A stretch of DNA of 64,000 bases from positions 620,001 through 684,000 of the forward strand of contig NZ_JAODWD010000004.1 of assembly GCF_025345615.1 (NCBI RefSeq), in the 5' to 3' direction. Under the pieces are notes generated by a model. The model was not told the DNA's origin. It ran no database searches and saw nothing but the letters and a program-made list of their open reading frames with translations. Positions 43,502 to 52,507 of this stretch are shown here, one piece after another. Source of the stretch: Mycobacterium deserti (GTDB lineage Bacteria > Actinomycetota > Actinomycetes > Mycobacteriales > Mycobacteriaceae). Position numbers and translations under genes: made by a program. Positions within the stretch are counted from its first letter, which is position 1, and every line of letters begins with the position of its first letter.

Positions 43502-43951
43502 ATGAAGTCCTTCAAGATCATGACCGCTGCCGTGCTGATGGTGGCCGCGGCAATCGTCGCGCCGCCGCCCGCGCAAGCGATGATGAAGCTCGGTAATTAC
43601 GACCTGCTCACCAACAGGTATGACCGACCCGCGTCGGCCTCGTGGTTCTGGTACGTCCGCAACTGTTGGCCGGACAAGCAACCGGACTGTGTGCACGTCG
43701 CAGCGCGACCGCGGCGTGCGTTCTACCGTTACTACGAGGGCAGCGCGCAACTGGTCAACGGCCGCTACACCATGACCGTTGACGTCGTCGACGGCTTGAT
43801 CTGCCCTGATAATCGACGTCTGCCCACTCGCGAGACATACTCGTGGGACGAGGTGTCGCTGGCCGGAACCATCGAATCGCATTACAGCGTCGGTTGTTTC
43901 AACGGTCCGCCGGGAATGCAGTTCTGGACGTTCGCGCTGGTGCGGCTGTAG
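43502..43951 (+). CDS. Small secreted protein of unknown function
   Basis: A 149-residue protein with a signal peptide (about residues 5-26, cleavage near AQA-MMK) and a mature beta-rich domain with cysteines in VRNCWPDKQPDCVHVAARP, DGLICPDNRR and VGCFNGPPG. AGGAGG precedes the ATG. It follows the P450 by 64 bp and may belong to the same operon. Its style matches the secreted protein at 24767 on the other side of the mce genes: both begin the mature region with a short motif, have paired cysteines and end at about the same length. Confidence 0.75.
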   Translation: MKSFKIMTAAVLMVAAAIVAPPPAQAMMKLGNYDLLTNRYDRPASASWFWYVRNCWPDKQPDCVHVAARPRRAFYRYYEGSAQLVNGRYTMTVDVVDGLICPDNRRLPTRETYSWDEVSLAGTIESHYSVGCFNGPPGMQFWTFALVRL

Positions 43952-43956
43952 ACGAG

Positions 43957-45324
43957 TCACACCCCTGGCGGGGGGGCGAAACCGCCGAGGACCTCCTCGA
44001 TACACCGTGCCACCGCCAAGGTCGTCCGATCCTCGAGATACGGCCCGACGACCTGAATGCCGACGGGGAGCCCGGTGGCGGTCTGGCCGATCGGTACCGC
44101 CGTCGCGGGAAGATACGCCACCGTTGGTAGGCCGACCCAGCCGAGAAGGTCCAGATACGAGCGGTTTCCGTCGACCAACGTGAGGATCCGGTCGGCCATG
44201 GGCTCAAGGTGGTCATGGGTGATGGCGGGCACTATGGCTACGGGCATGAGAAGCGCGTCGACGTGCCGGAAGAACTCCGCCATCTTGGCGCGGATGCGCT
44301 CGCGCCGCTCATTGGCCGTCAACCAGTCCCGGTGGCGCAGGGTCGAGGACGGATCCATCAACGGGTACAGCAACTCCATATGCAGCCCGACCACCGCAGG
44401 CAGGCTCACCGGCGAAGGAGCGTCGACGACGTTCGCGCCGGCGTCCACCAACGCATCCACCGCGGATTGCAACACGACCGCGACATCCTGCTCGACCGGA
44501 TACGCCGGGTCGTCCAGCCAGGTGGCCACTCGCAACTGAGTCAGAGCCGTTGCCCGTGCCTGCGGCAGGTCGAGGCGCCACGCGATGGCATTGGACGTTG
44601 CCGGCCCGGCCAGAACTGTCAGAGCTAGTTCGAGATCCGTTACGGAGCGGCCCAGCGGTCCCATCACGGCGAGGTCGGCGGCTGACAGGGCACCCGGCGG
44701 CGGGGGTAGATGGCCCCGCTGCGACACGATGCCCCAGCTAGGTTTGTGCCCGCACACTCCGCACCAATTCGACGGCATGCGTATCGATCCCGCGATGTCG
44801 CTGCCGAGCTCAAGAGCTGTCATGCCGGCCGCGAGCGCTGCGGCGGCCCCACCCGACGATCCTCCCGGGCTACGCGCGCTATCCCATGGGTTGTTGGTGG
44901 TTCCGAAGACCGGGTTGTAGGTCTGCCAGTCGGCCGCGTAAGCGGGCGTGTTCGTCTTGCCGAAGATCACTGCGCCCGCGGAACGCAACCTCTGCACGGC
45001 GTCGGCGTCGCGCTCAGGTACGTGATCCCATGCCGGGACCCCACACGTGGTGCGCATACCCGCCGTCTCGTAGGTGTCCTTGACCGTCATCGGCACACCG
45101 TGAAGGGGTCCGATGGGCTCACCTTGGGCCAGAACCGCGTCAGCGGTGTCCGCCGCCCGACGCGCGCCGTCGACGTCCAGCGTCACAACGGCATTCAGCG
45201 CTGGGTTGAGCAGGGCGACGCGGTCCAGGTAGCCATCGAGAAGCTCGCGACTGGAGAACTCGCGCCGACGGATGCCTTCGGCCAGGCGATGGGCGGGCCA
45301 CAGGGCCGAGTCGTCGGTCACCAT
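43957..45324 (-). CDS. Amidase-signature family amidohydrolase
   Basis: A 455-residue amidase. The Ser-cisSer-Lys triad regions are visible: lysine in VPMTVKDTYE, SPGGSSGGAAAALAAG, and the nucleophile region LGSDIAGSIRMPSNWCGVCG. It hydrolyses an amide or ester bond. It is the last gene of the ten-gene minus-strand run and starts 15 bp after the DUF1214 gene. It is convergent with the secreted-protein gene. Confidence 0.87.
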   Translation of the reverse strand: MVTDDSALWPAHRLAEGIRRREFSSRELLDGYLDRVALLNPALNAVVTLDVDGARRAADTADAVLAQGEPIGPLHGVPMTVKDTYETAGMRTTCGVPAWDHVPERDADAVQRLRSAGAVIFGKTNTPAYAADWQTYNPVFGTTNNPWDSARSPGGSSGGAAAALAAGMTALELGSDIAGSIRMPSNWCGVCGHKPSWGIVSQRGHLPPPPGALSAADLAVMGPLGRSVTDLELALTVLAGPATSNAIAWRLDLPQARATALTQLRVATWLDDPAYPVEQDVAVVLQSAVDALVDAGANVVDAPSPVSLPAVVGLHMELLYPLMDPSSTLRHRDWLTANERRERIRAKMAEFFRHVDALLMPVAIVPAITHDHLEPMADRILTLVDGNRSYLDLLGWVGLPTVAYLPATAVPIGQTATGLPVGIQVVGPYLEDRTTLAVARCIEEVLGGFAPPPGV

Positions 45325-45339
45325 CGCACCGTAGCGACA

Positions 45340-46548
45340 TCACAGTCGGTAGCGCTGACGAATTCCGTTGAACCGCTCCCACATCTGTGCGGTCCGCTGT
45401 TCGGGAGTCACCGTCGCGGTGTCCGGCGGCAGCACGTCTGCCAAGCCTGTCCGCTCGATCAGTCGGGTATTCAGCGCTGCCGGTTGACCTTCGAGCATGT
45501 GACGGTAGGTGACGTTGCCGCGTTCGAAGCCCTGGGTGTCCATCCAGTTGTGATAACCCGGGTCGTCATGCGACAGGATGATCCGGACCCTGCCGTCACT
45601 GTCGACTGCTGTGCGACTCGGGGTGTAGCTCACCGGCCGGTACAGGAAATCCATGCTGGTGAAGAAGACGCCCATGTTCGTCAGACTCCACAGCCCGTCG
45701 TGCGCGTCGAACTCGACGATCAGTGCCTCGTCGGGCGCGAGCGCCCAGTGCATGTTCACCGCTGCCCGGCCACGTTTTGCGTCGGCGCCGGTCGACGCGA
45801 CGGCGGGAAAGCGATTCGGATGCTCGGCATCGACCCCGCCATAGGTGAACGGGAACTCGGGCCAGTCGTCCATCAACCCGGTGACGAAGTGGCCGGCCCA
45901 CTCGATCGCCTCGATCATCACCGCGGGTGTTGGCGCCGGTTTGGGCGAGCCCATGTCCACCCGTTCGATGCGTAGTCGAGCCGGCGTCTCGTCCCATGCG
46001 TCGAATCCCTGCCGAATGAACACCTTCCGTGAATCCGCGGTGGTCGGCAGCCAATTCGGCCCGCGCCGCGGTCCGCCGACGAAGATCTCGAAGTCGCCGT
46101 CGGGCGCTACCGCCAGGTCGGCACCCGGCAGGTTCGCTTCGGGCACGTCGCCGAACGGCTCGTGCAACACACCATCCCCGTCGGGGCGCCGACCCTGCAC
46201 GGTGATGTTGAAGAACCGTGCGGTGCCACGTGTTCCACTGATGCGGTAGACGGACTCACCGTCTATCCACGCCTGGTGGTAGGTGAAGTCGGCACAGTCC
46301 CCCCCGAGCTTTCGCGTGGGAGTGCAGAACGGATGCACAAGCGGATATCGGGTATCACGAGTCTCGAGGGCCAAATCGAACGCCTGACCGAGGTTCTGGG
46401 TGAGAAATCGGAAACCGTCGACGCGTTGGATGCCCAAGGCGGAGTTGTGGTCCTTGAAGACGCGGTCCCCCGCAGCCTTGAGCCGGTCGCAGAAGTCGGC
46501 CCACGCCGCGGCGAGTGCGATGTCGTCGCCGCCGTCTCCGAATGCCAT
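45340..46548 (-). CDS. DUF1214-domain protein
   Basis: A 402-residue protein. The C-terminal third (GRVRIILSHDDPGYHNWMDT and GNVTYRHM) resembles DUF1214 proteins; the N-terminal part contains LGGDCADFTYHQAWIDGESV. No signal peptide is visible. The biochemical function of the family is unknown. It lies 11 bp after the isomerase gene within the ten-gene run. Confidence 0.7.
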   Translation of the reverse strand: MAFGDGGDDIALAAAWADFCDRLKAAGDRVFKDHNSALGIQRVDGFRFLTQNLGQAFDLALETRDTRYPLVHPFCTPTRKLGGDCADFTYHQAWIDGESVYRISGTRGTARFFNITVQGRRPDGDGVLHEPFGDVPEANLPGADLAVAPDGDFEIFVGGPRRGPNWLPTTADSRKVFIRQGFDAWDETPARLRIERVDMGSPKPAPTPAVMIEAIEWAGHFVTGLMDDWPEFPFTYGGVDAEHPNRFPAVASTGADAKRGRAAVNMHWALAPDEALIVEFDAHDGLWSLTNMGVFFTSMDFLYRPVSYTPSRTAVDSDGRVRIILSHDDPGYHNWMDTQGFERGNVTYRHMLEGQPAALNTRLIERTGLADVLPPDTATVTPEQRTAQMWERFNGIRQRYRL

Positions 46549-46559
46549 CGGCTACCTTT

Positions 46560-47318
46560 CTACGCGCCGAGCCGTTCGAGCATGACCGAGACCGTGTCGC
46601 AGGCCCGCCGGGCGGCCGCCAGCCGGCCCTCCTGCTCGATGCGCGGCCCGATCAATTCGAGGTCGAATCCTTGTGAGTAGCCACCGGCGAGCACCTGGGC
46701 GAGGAACGGTTCGATCGGTATCGCGCCGTCGCCCGGCACCGCACGGGCGGGAAGCGCGCGGTCGCCGAGCACATAGTCGCTCAGCTGGATCTGCTGAGTT
46801 CGGGGTAGCGCACGGTCGACGAGATCGGCGAAGCCCGCCTCGGTCCAGCAGTGGAACAGGTCGATGCAGATGCCGAGGCCGGCCATCTCGGCCAGCGCGA
46901 TGGTGTCGCGCAGCGTATGGGCGATGTGGATGTCGGCGTAGAGGCCTGACGCGTTCTCGATGGCGAGCGTGAGGCCGGCCTGCTCGGCCTCGCGCACGCA
47001 GGGTGCGATGGCGGTGCAGAACCGTTCGGCGGCCTGCTCCCACGTCAGCTCACCACGCCCACCGGTGAGCATGTAGACCGTGCGCGCGCCGACCGACGAT
47101 GCGGCCTCGATGACGCGTGAGAGGCCCTCGGGTGTCGCGAACAGGTGGTAGACGGTGTCCACCGAGAATCCTTGAACGAGTTGCGGCAGTTCGGGTTCGG
47201 TCAGCTGCGCGTCGATGAGGCTCAGGCGCGCAAGGCCTAGCGCGTCGCAGTGCGACCGTAGTTCGGGCAGCGGGGCGCCGATGAACGTCACACTGTGGAC
47301 CGATAGTCGCTCGTACAC
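46560..47318 (-). CDS. Sugar phosphate isomerase/epimerase-like TIM barrel
   Basis: A 252-residue xylose-isomerase-like TIM-barrel protein (AP endonuclease family 2 fold). Probable metal ligands are the Glu in TLAIENASGLYAD, Asp/His in CIDLFHCW, and Glu in FDLELIG. The short length and GTG 47318, one base after the sulfotransferase stop, define the start; longer upstream frames are inside that gene. It might isomerise or dehydrate a hydroxy-keto intermediate. Confidence 0.75.
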   Translation of the reverse strand: MYERLSVHSVTFIGAPLPELRSHCDALGLARLSLIDAQLTEPELPQLVQGFSVDTVYHLFATPEGLSRVIEAASSVGARTVYMLTGGRGELTWEQAAERFCTAIAPCVREAEQAGLTLAIENASGLYADIHIAHTLRDTIALAEMAGLGICIDLFHCWTEAGFADLVDRALPRTQQIQLSDYVLGDRALPARAVPGDGAIPIEPFLAQVLAGGYSQGFDLELIGPRIEQEGRLAAARRACDTVSVMLERLGA

Positions 47319-47319
47319 G

Positions 47320-48492
47320 TCAACCGCGCTTTTCAATCTCAACCCCGAACCGCTCGCGGAACGGCCGGAACTCCTCGTGCAGCGCATCCAGGTCTTCGCC
47401 GATGTCGGTGAGGACCTTCGTGGAGTAGACGAACTTCCCGTGCCGGTCGCCGGGGTTGTTCGCCAGATATGCGCGCATCGCGGCGGCCGCGTCATCGGTG
47501 AGCGCGCGTCCGCAGAACGCGTAGTAGCGGCCGACGGTGCCGACGGGGTCGGCGACGAAGTCCAGGTAGCGCACGTGCTGGATCCGCGGATCGTCCACCA
47601 TCGGGTGGGTCATCGTGTTGTCGATGCTGGCGCGGGTCAGATCAAGGTGCGTCTTCGCCGCCGCCTGTAGGTCGATCGGACCGACTATGCCGTCGGCGAT
47701 GTCGGCCATCATCATCGTGCGCGACGCTGCGACCTGAACAGGATCACGGTGCAGCCACAGTAGATTCGCATCCGGATAGGCCGCGAAGAACTCGGTCAGC
47801 CGAAAGCCGTGAAATCCCTTGAGCACCCAATACTTCGTCGGCCGTCGATACTGGAGATGCTGCAGCATCGCCTTGTGGATGCGGTACTGCGCAGCGGCGT
47901 CGGTCGGCAGGCCGCCCACCACCGTCTGCATGGGCACCCGCCACCACGCCGTCGGCGTCATCACGCGGAAGTCGAACGCCCACGTGCGTTCGTCCTCGGG
48001 GAGGCCGTCGCCGAGCATGTCGTTATAGGGATGGCTGTGCAGCCATTTGGGCATCTTGGCGTTGATCTCGCGCCAATCGGCATCGGCCCGAGCGCGCCGG
48101 GGGTCGTGGAAAGACGTGGCGGCGCCCGGTGGTGGGGAGGGGTACATCACCTCCCAGAAGCGCAGCGCCCTCGCGTGCGGGTCGACCGACATCATCGCGT
48201 GCGCCAGCGTGGTGCCCGAGCGCGGTTCGCCGGTGACGAACATCGGCCGCTCGATCGCCTCCTCGGCGATCGGATAACGGTTGCGGTCCTCGAAGAACTC
48301 CAGCCGCGACGTCAGCAGCCAGTGGCAGACCTCGGCCGCCGCCCGTGCGCCGTCGGCGTCCAATGCGCAGCCGTTCAAGAGTTCGACAGCGGCGCCGAAC
48401 CGGTGCGGCAGGGTCGGATCGCCGAAGTCGTCCAGTCCGGTGTCCGCCCGCGCCAGGGCCAACATGTCCGCCGCGTCGAGCTGTGCGGTCAT
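47320..48492 (-). CDS. Sulfotransferase-family protein
   Basis: A 390-residue protein of the mycobacterial sulfotransferase-3 type. The PAPS 5'-phosphosulfate loop is PMFVTGEPRSGTTLAHAMM near residue 88, and the 3'-phosphate region is LLWLHRDPVQVAASRTMM. It could sulfate a hydroxylated lipid, but many of these mycobacterial proteins lie in catabolic operons and lack proven activity. The ATG overlaps the LLM gene stop (ATGA). Confidence 0.8.
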   Translation of the reverse strand: MTAQLDAADMLALARADTGLDDFGDPTLPHRFGAAVELLNGCALDADGARAAAEVCHWLLTSRLEFFEDRNRYPIAEEAIERPMFVTGEPRSGTTLAHAMMSVDPHARALRFWEVMYPSPPPGAATSFHDPRRARADADWREINAKMPKWLHSHPYNDMLGDGLPEDERTWAFDFRVMTPTAWWRVPMQTVVGGLPTDAAAQYRIHKAMLQHLQYRRPTKYWVLKGFHGFRLTEFFAAYPDANLLWLHRDPVQVAASRTMMMADIADGIVGPIDLQAAAKTHLDLTRASIDNTMTHPMVDDPRIQHVRYLDFVADPVGTVGRYYAFCGRALTDDAAAAMRAYLANNPGDRHGKFVYSTKVLTDIGEDLDALHEEFRPFRERFGVEIEKRG

Positions 48493-49616
48493 CGCATGGT
48501 CCCGCATAGGGTCTCCAGTTCGTCCTCGGCTTCACGCACGTTGTCAGCGGAAGCTGCGGCGTATCGCAGTCCCGCCATGGCGCCGTAGTCCAGGATCTTC
48601 GGGACTCGCAGGCCCGCGTCGACGAATGTCTTCACGACGCCGGCGACATGTTTGGGCGTGCCGTGCGGAACCACCGCGAGAATCATCTCCGGTTCGACAC
48701 GGTCGAGGAAGTCGACGATCCGCTCACGGGTGAGCACCGCGGGGTCTATGTCCTGGTAGCCGCGCCAGTTCTCGCCCATCGGGTGCGCAAAACCAAAGTC
48801 GCGCAACATCTGCGCGGAGACCTGCAGCAGGAAGGACTTCACCAGCGGCGCGTCGAGGATCTCGGCGATCGCGGCGTCGTCGCGTCCCAGCAGGCATACC
48901 TGGATGTAGCAAGGGGTGATCCCGGACGGGTCGCGGCCGGCCCGTTCGGCGGAATTCCGCACAACGGCGAGCTTTTCGGCGTAGTCCTCCGGTGTCCACG
49001 CACCGGTCGGCCACCAGCCGTCGGCGTACCGCCCGACGATGTCGAGTGTGCGCGGCCCGCTGCCACCGATCCAGATGCTCGGAAAGCGGCCGTTGTAGGG
49101 CTCGGTGTCCAACCGTGCGTGCGCCAGACGGTAGAACCGGCCTTCGAAGTCGATCGGGCCCTCGCTCTCCCACAACAACCGAATGACCTGCAGGGCTTCC
49201 TCGAACCGGCTGACGGGCGTGGCGAAGTCGAATCCGTACGGCACGGTGTTCTCGGTTTCGCCGCTGCCAAGACCAAGAATGAACCGACCTTCCGCGAGGT
49301 GGTCAATGGTCAGCGCGCTCTGCGCGAGCAGTGACGGGTGGCGCCGCACCGTGTCGACGACGCTGGTGGCCAACGGTACGTTCTCGGTCAGCACCGCCGC
49401 CGCCGCGGCGACGGCCATTCCGTCGAGATGGCGGTGCGGTGACGGGGAAACCGTTGCCAGGTCCGTGAATTCCGGAGTCCAGATCGAGTCGGGCCAGAAG
49501 CTGACCATGTGGTCGGGCAGCCAGATGGAGTGGTAACGGCCGCTGTCGAGCGATTCGAGCACCGACAGGTCCAGCGGCAGCGTCGTCCGCAGATACGCGG
49601 CCGGCTGCACTCTCAT
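48489..49616 (-). CDS. LLM-class F420- or FMN-dependent oxidoreductase
   Basis: A 375-residue bacterial luciferase-like TIM-barrel protein. Typical segments are SGRYHSIWLPDHM, GRFILGLGSGETENTVPYG and SIWIGGSGPRTLDIVGRYADGWW. The organism type makes coenzyme F420 the likely cofactor. It could be a hydride-transfer reductase or a Baeyer-Villiger-type monooxygenase. Both ends overlap neighbours by 4 bases, showing tight coupling with the SDR and sulfotransferase-like genes. Confidence 0.84.
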   Translation of the reverse strand: MRVQPAAYLRTTLPLDLSVLESLDSGRYHSIWLPDHMVSFWPDSIWTPEFTDLATVSPSPHRHLDGMAVAAAAAVLTENVPLATSVVDTVRRHPSLLAQSALTIDHLAEGRFILGLGSGETENTVPYGFDFATPVSRFEEALQVIRLLWESEGPIDFEGRFYRLAHARLDTEPYNGRFPSIWIGGSGPRTLDIVGRYADGWWPTGAWTPEDYAEKLAVVRNSAERAGRDPSGITPCYIQVCLLGRDDAAIAEILDAPLVKSFLLQVSAQMLRDFGFAHPMGENWRGYQDIDPAVLTRERIVDFLDRVEPEMILAVVPHGTPKHVAGVVKTFVDAGLRVPKILDYGAMAGLRYAAASADNVREAEDELETLCGTMR

Positions 49617-50395
49617 GGTTGTTGCCAGCCGATCTCCCGCAGGAACGGCTGCGTGTGCGCGATGCGTCCCGTCAGCGACTTCGGGTCACCGGTGCACAGC
49701 ACGAAGGCCGTCTGCGTGATCAGAGAGATGTCTTCGGTGTCGGTCTTGGCAAGATCCAACGTGCCCGCGCCGGGCGTCGCGACCGGCTGGGACGGTGCCG
49801 CCGCATTGACCGCGATACCGTCCTCGTACAACTCGGCGGCAAGGCTTTTCGTCAGCCGGTTCAGCGCCGCCTTCGCCGTGCCGTAGATGCCGAACCCCGC
49901 CGTGCGGTCGAAGTCGTCGAATGGCGGGCCCCCGGGAAGGTCACCACCCACCGACGTCACGTTCAGCACCCAGCCGCAGCCCCGCTGGCGCATGCCCGGG
50001 ATCGCCAGCTGGGTCAGGTGCAGCGGGGCGAGCACGTGCATCTCCATCATCAGCCGGACTCTGCGGTCCGGAAACTCGTCGAGGGGACGCAGGAAGGTCA
50101 CTGCTGCGTTGTTGACCAGGATGTCCGGCGCTCCGACTCGGTCGACGACTTCGCTGAAGAGTCGTTCTCGTTCTTCGGGGTTGGACAGGTCTGCCGTGAC
50201 CGCGATCGCCGATCCGCCTGCGTCGGTGATCTCCTGCAGCGTCTCTTGCAGTGAACCTTGGTATTTCGGATCGGGCTCGGCCGTGCGGGCGGTGAGCGCC
50301 ACCGTCGCCCCCTCGCGGGCCAATCGCTGCGCGATGGCCTTGCCCAGCCCGCGGCTGGTGCCGGTCACCAGTGCGACCTTGCCTTCACAGGACAT
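49613..50395 (-). CDS. Short-chain dehydrogenase/reductase
   Basis: A 260-residue SDR with ALVTGTSRGLGKAIAQRLA, ILVNNAAVTFL, a serine in LNVTSVGG and the catalytic pair in YGTAKAALNRLTKSL. It oxidises or reduces a hydroxyl/keto group of a CoA-linked or free intermediate. It lies 14 bp after the acyl-CoA dehydrogenase and overlaps the LLM gene start by 4 bases. Confidence 0.85.
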   Translation of the reverse strand: MSCEGKVALVTGTSRGLGKAIAQRLAREGATVALTARTAEPDPKYQGSLQETLQEITDAGGSAIAVTADLSNPEERERLFSEVVDRVGAPDILVNNAAVTFLRPLDEFPDRRVRLMMEMHVLAPLHLTQLAIPGMRQRGCGWVLNVTSVGGDLPGGPPFDDFDRTAGFGIYGTAKAALNRLTKSLAAELYEDGIAVNAAAPSQPVATPGAGTLDLAKTDTEDISLITQTAFVLCTGDPKSLTGRIAHTQPFLREIGWQQP

Positions 50396-50409
50396 CGAAG
50401 CCCTCCCTG

Positions 50410-51708
50410 TCAGGTACGCGGTATGCCCGCGAGCTTGTCGGCGAACTTCGCCTCGGCGGCTTCCCGCAGCCGCAGCAGATGTTCGGACGGAAACCCATCT
50501 GGCGCGGGCTCGACGTCCTTGAGCAGCAGCCGCGCGAGCGTCACCTTGTGCACCTCGGTGGGTCCGTCGGCCAGCCCGAGGACGAACGATTCCGTCAGAT
50601 ACTGCACGAAGGGCATCTCATGCGACGTGCCCAGCGATCCGTGCAACTGCAGTGCCCGCGCCGACACGTCGTGCAACACCTTCTGCATCATCGCCTTCAC
50701 CGCGGAGATGTCGCCACGCACGGCCTTGTAGTCGTTGTATTTGTCGATCTTCCACGCCGTCTGCAGAGTCAGCAGACGGAATGCCTCGATCTCCATCCAC
50801 GAGTCGGCGATCATCTCCTGCACCATCTGCTTGTTCGCGAGCACCTCGCCCTGGGTGTAGCGCGAGACCGCGCGCTCGGTCAGCATGTCGAAGATCCGCC
50901 GTACCAGGCCGACCGTGCGCATGGCGTGGTGAATCCGACCGCCCCCGAGCCGGGTCTGCGCAACCACGAACGCGCCGCCACGCGGGCCAAGCATGTGATC
51001 GGCAGGCACGCGCACGTTCTCATACCGGACGTAGCCCTCGCGCCCTCCCCCGCCGAGCGGCTGATAACCGAGGCCGACGTCGCGCAACACGTTGATTCCC
51101 GGTGTGTCACCCGGTACGACGAACATCGAATACCGTTGATACGGCGGAGCTTCGGGGTCGGTCATTGCCATAACGATGATGAACGAGGCCATCGAGGCGA
51201 ACGAGGAGTACCACTTCTCGCCGTTGATCACCCAGTGATCGCCGTCCGCAGTCGCGGTGGTGGTGAATACCTTCGGGTCAGCGCCGCCCTGCGGTTCGGT
51301 CATCGAGAAGCACGAGACGATGCGGTTGTCCAGCAGCGGTTCGAGGTAGCGCTGCTTGAGGTCGGGAGTGCCGTAGTGTGCCAGGATCTCGCTGTTTCCC
51401 GAGTCGGGCGCGTGGCTGCCGAACACGATCGGTGCACATTCGGAGCGGCCCAGAATCTCGTTGAGCAACGCCAGCTTCACCTGCCCGAACCCCGGTCCGC
51501 CCAGATGCGGGCCGAGGTGGGTGGCCCACAGGCCGCGCTGTTTGACGATCTCCTGCAGCGGCGGGATCAACGCCTGGCGCACGGGGTCGTTCAGGTCGTG
51601 CGACTCCTTGACGATGTAATCGATCGGTTCGCACTCGTTGCGCACGAACTCCTCGACCCACTCCAGCTGTCGCGCCCACTCGGGGTCCGTCGAGAAGTCC
51701 CAGCCCAC
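50410..51708 (-). CDS. Acyl-CoA dehydrogenase family protein
   Basis: A 432-residue FAD-dependent acyl-CoA dehydrogenase of the long, DUF-like subgroup. Segments seen are FSMTEPQGGADPKVFTTTA (substrate/flavin motif), INGEKWYSSFA and LHGSLGTSHEMPFVQYLTES near the C-terminus. The latter lacks an obvious catalytic Glu in the usual place. It resembles aryl- or medium-chain acyl-CoA dehydrogenases of mycobacterial lipid pathways. GTG start at 51708, 23 bp after the crotonase stop. Confidence 0.86.
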   Translation of the reverse strand: MGWDFSTDPEWARQLEWVEEFVRNECEPIDYIVKESHDLNDPVRQALIPPLQEIVKQRGLWATHLGPHLGGPGFGQVKLALLNEILGRSECAPIVFGSHAPDSGNSEILAHYGTPDLKQRYLEPLLDNRIVSCFSMTEPQGGADPKVFTTTATADGDHWVINGEKWYSSFASMASFIIVMAMTDPEAPPYQRYSMFVVPGDTPGINVLRDVGLGYQPLGGGGREGYVRYENVRVPADHMLGPRGGAFVVAQTRLGGGRIHHAMRTVGLVRRIFDMLTERAVSRYTQGEVLANKQMVQEMIADSWMEIEAFRLLTLQTAWKIDKYNDYKAVRGDISAVKAMMQKVLHDVSARALQLHGSLGTSHEMPFVQYLTESFVLGLADGPTEVHKVTLARLLLKDVEPAPDGFPSEHLLRLREAAEAKFADKLAGIPRT

Positions 51709-51731
51709 TGCGGATTACCGCCTTTCCGTCG

Positions 51732-52502
51732 TCATCGCGGCCGCCGTCGCGCCGCGGCCTCGTCGGTGGCATGGCTGAGCACCTGATTACGGTTCTCCAG
51801 TTCCAGAGCCGACGACAGCCCCGGCGCGTCGGTGTTCACCTGCAGCGCCCGCTTGGTCAACTGTGTGCCGAACGGGGACAGATCGGAGATCGTCGAGGCC
51901 AGTTCGAGGGCACGCTTACCCAAGCGCTCCGGTTCGACGAGTTGGCTGACCAGTCCGCGGCGGTCAGCCTCCTCGCCCGACACCGTTCGCCCTGTCATCA
52001 TCCAGTCGGCAGCGACGCTGGTGCCGACGATGCGGGGCAGGTGATAGCTCATTCCCATCTCGGCGCCCGACAGCCCCAGCAGGATCGCGCCGTTGCCGAA
52101 TGTGGCGGCCGTCGAGCAGATCCGGATATCGGCAGCCAGACACAGGGCGAAGCCCGCTCCGACGCAGGGGCCGTTCACCGCCGCGATGACGGGCTGCGGC
52201 AGATTCCGCACCGCCTCCGGAAGCGCCGCCATGGCCTCCTGGAACCGCAACCGGTCGATCGCGGGATCGTCGGCCTCGACGGCTTGTGAGCCGAAGTTGC
52301 GCACGTCGATGCCCGAGCAGAACCCACGACCAGCACCGGTGATCACGACGGCGTGCACGCCGGCGTCGGCACCTGTCGCCGCCAACACCCCGGTCAGCTC
52401 GTCGCGCATGACCTCGTTGATCGCGTTGAGCTGCCTGGGCCGATTGAGCTGCAGTACAACGACTCCGGTCGTGCCCCGGTCGACGATCAGCGTTTCGGGC
52501 AC
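51732..52502 (-). CDS. Crotonase-family protein lacking both hydratase glutamates
   Basis: A 256-residue crotonase (ECH/hydrolase superfamily). The oxyanion regions GRGFCSGIDVRNFGS and VNGPCVGAGFALCLAADIRI are present. The Glu of GGGxE reads GAGFA, and the region corresponding to QPE reads FGNGAILLGLSG. Hydratase chemistry is unlikely; a CoA-ester ring hydrolase role, as for EchA20 in steroid catabolism, is an attractive alternative. GTG 52502 is 5 bp after the acyl-CoA dehydrogenase stop; the longer frame reaching 53063 is an artefact. Confidence 0.83.
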   Translation of the reverse strand: MPETLIVDRGTTGVVVLQLNRPRQLNAINEVMRDELTGVLAATGADAGVHAVVITGAGRGFCSGIDVRNFGSQAVEADDPAIDRLRFQEAMAALPEAVRNLPQPVIAAVNGPCVGAGFALCLAADIRICSTAATFGNGAILLGLSGAEMGMSYHLPRIVGTSVAADWMMTGRTVSGEEADRRGLVSQLVEPERLGKRALELASTISDLSPFGTQLTKRALQVNTDAPGLSSALELENRNQVLSHATDEAAARRRPR

Positions 52503-52507
52503 CGGAC

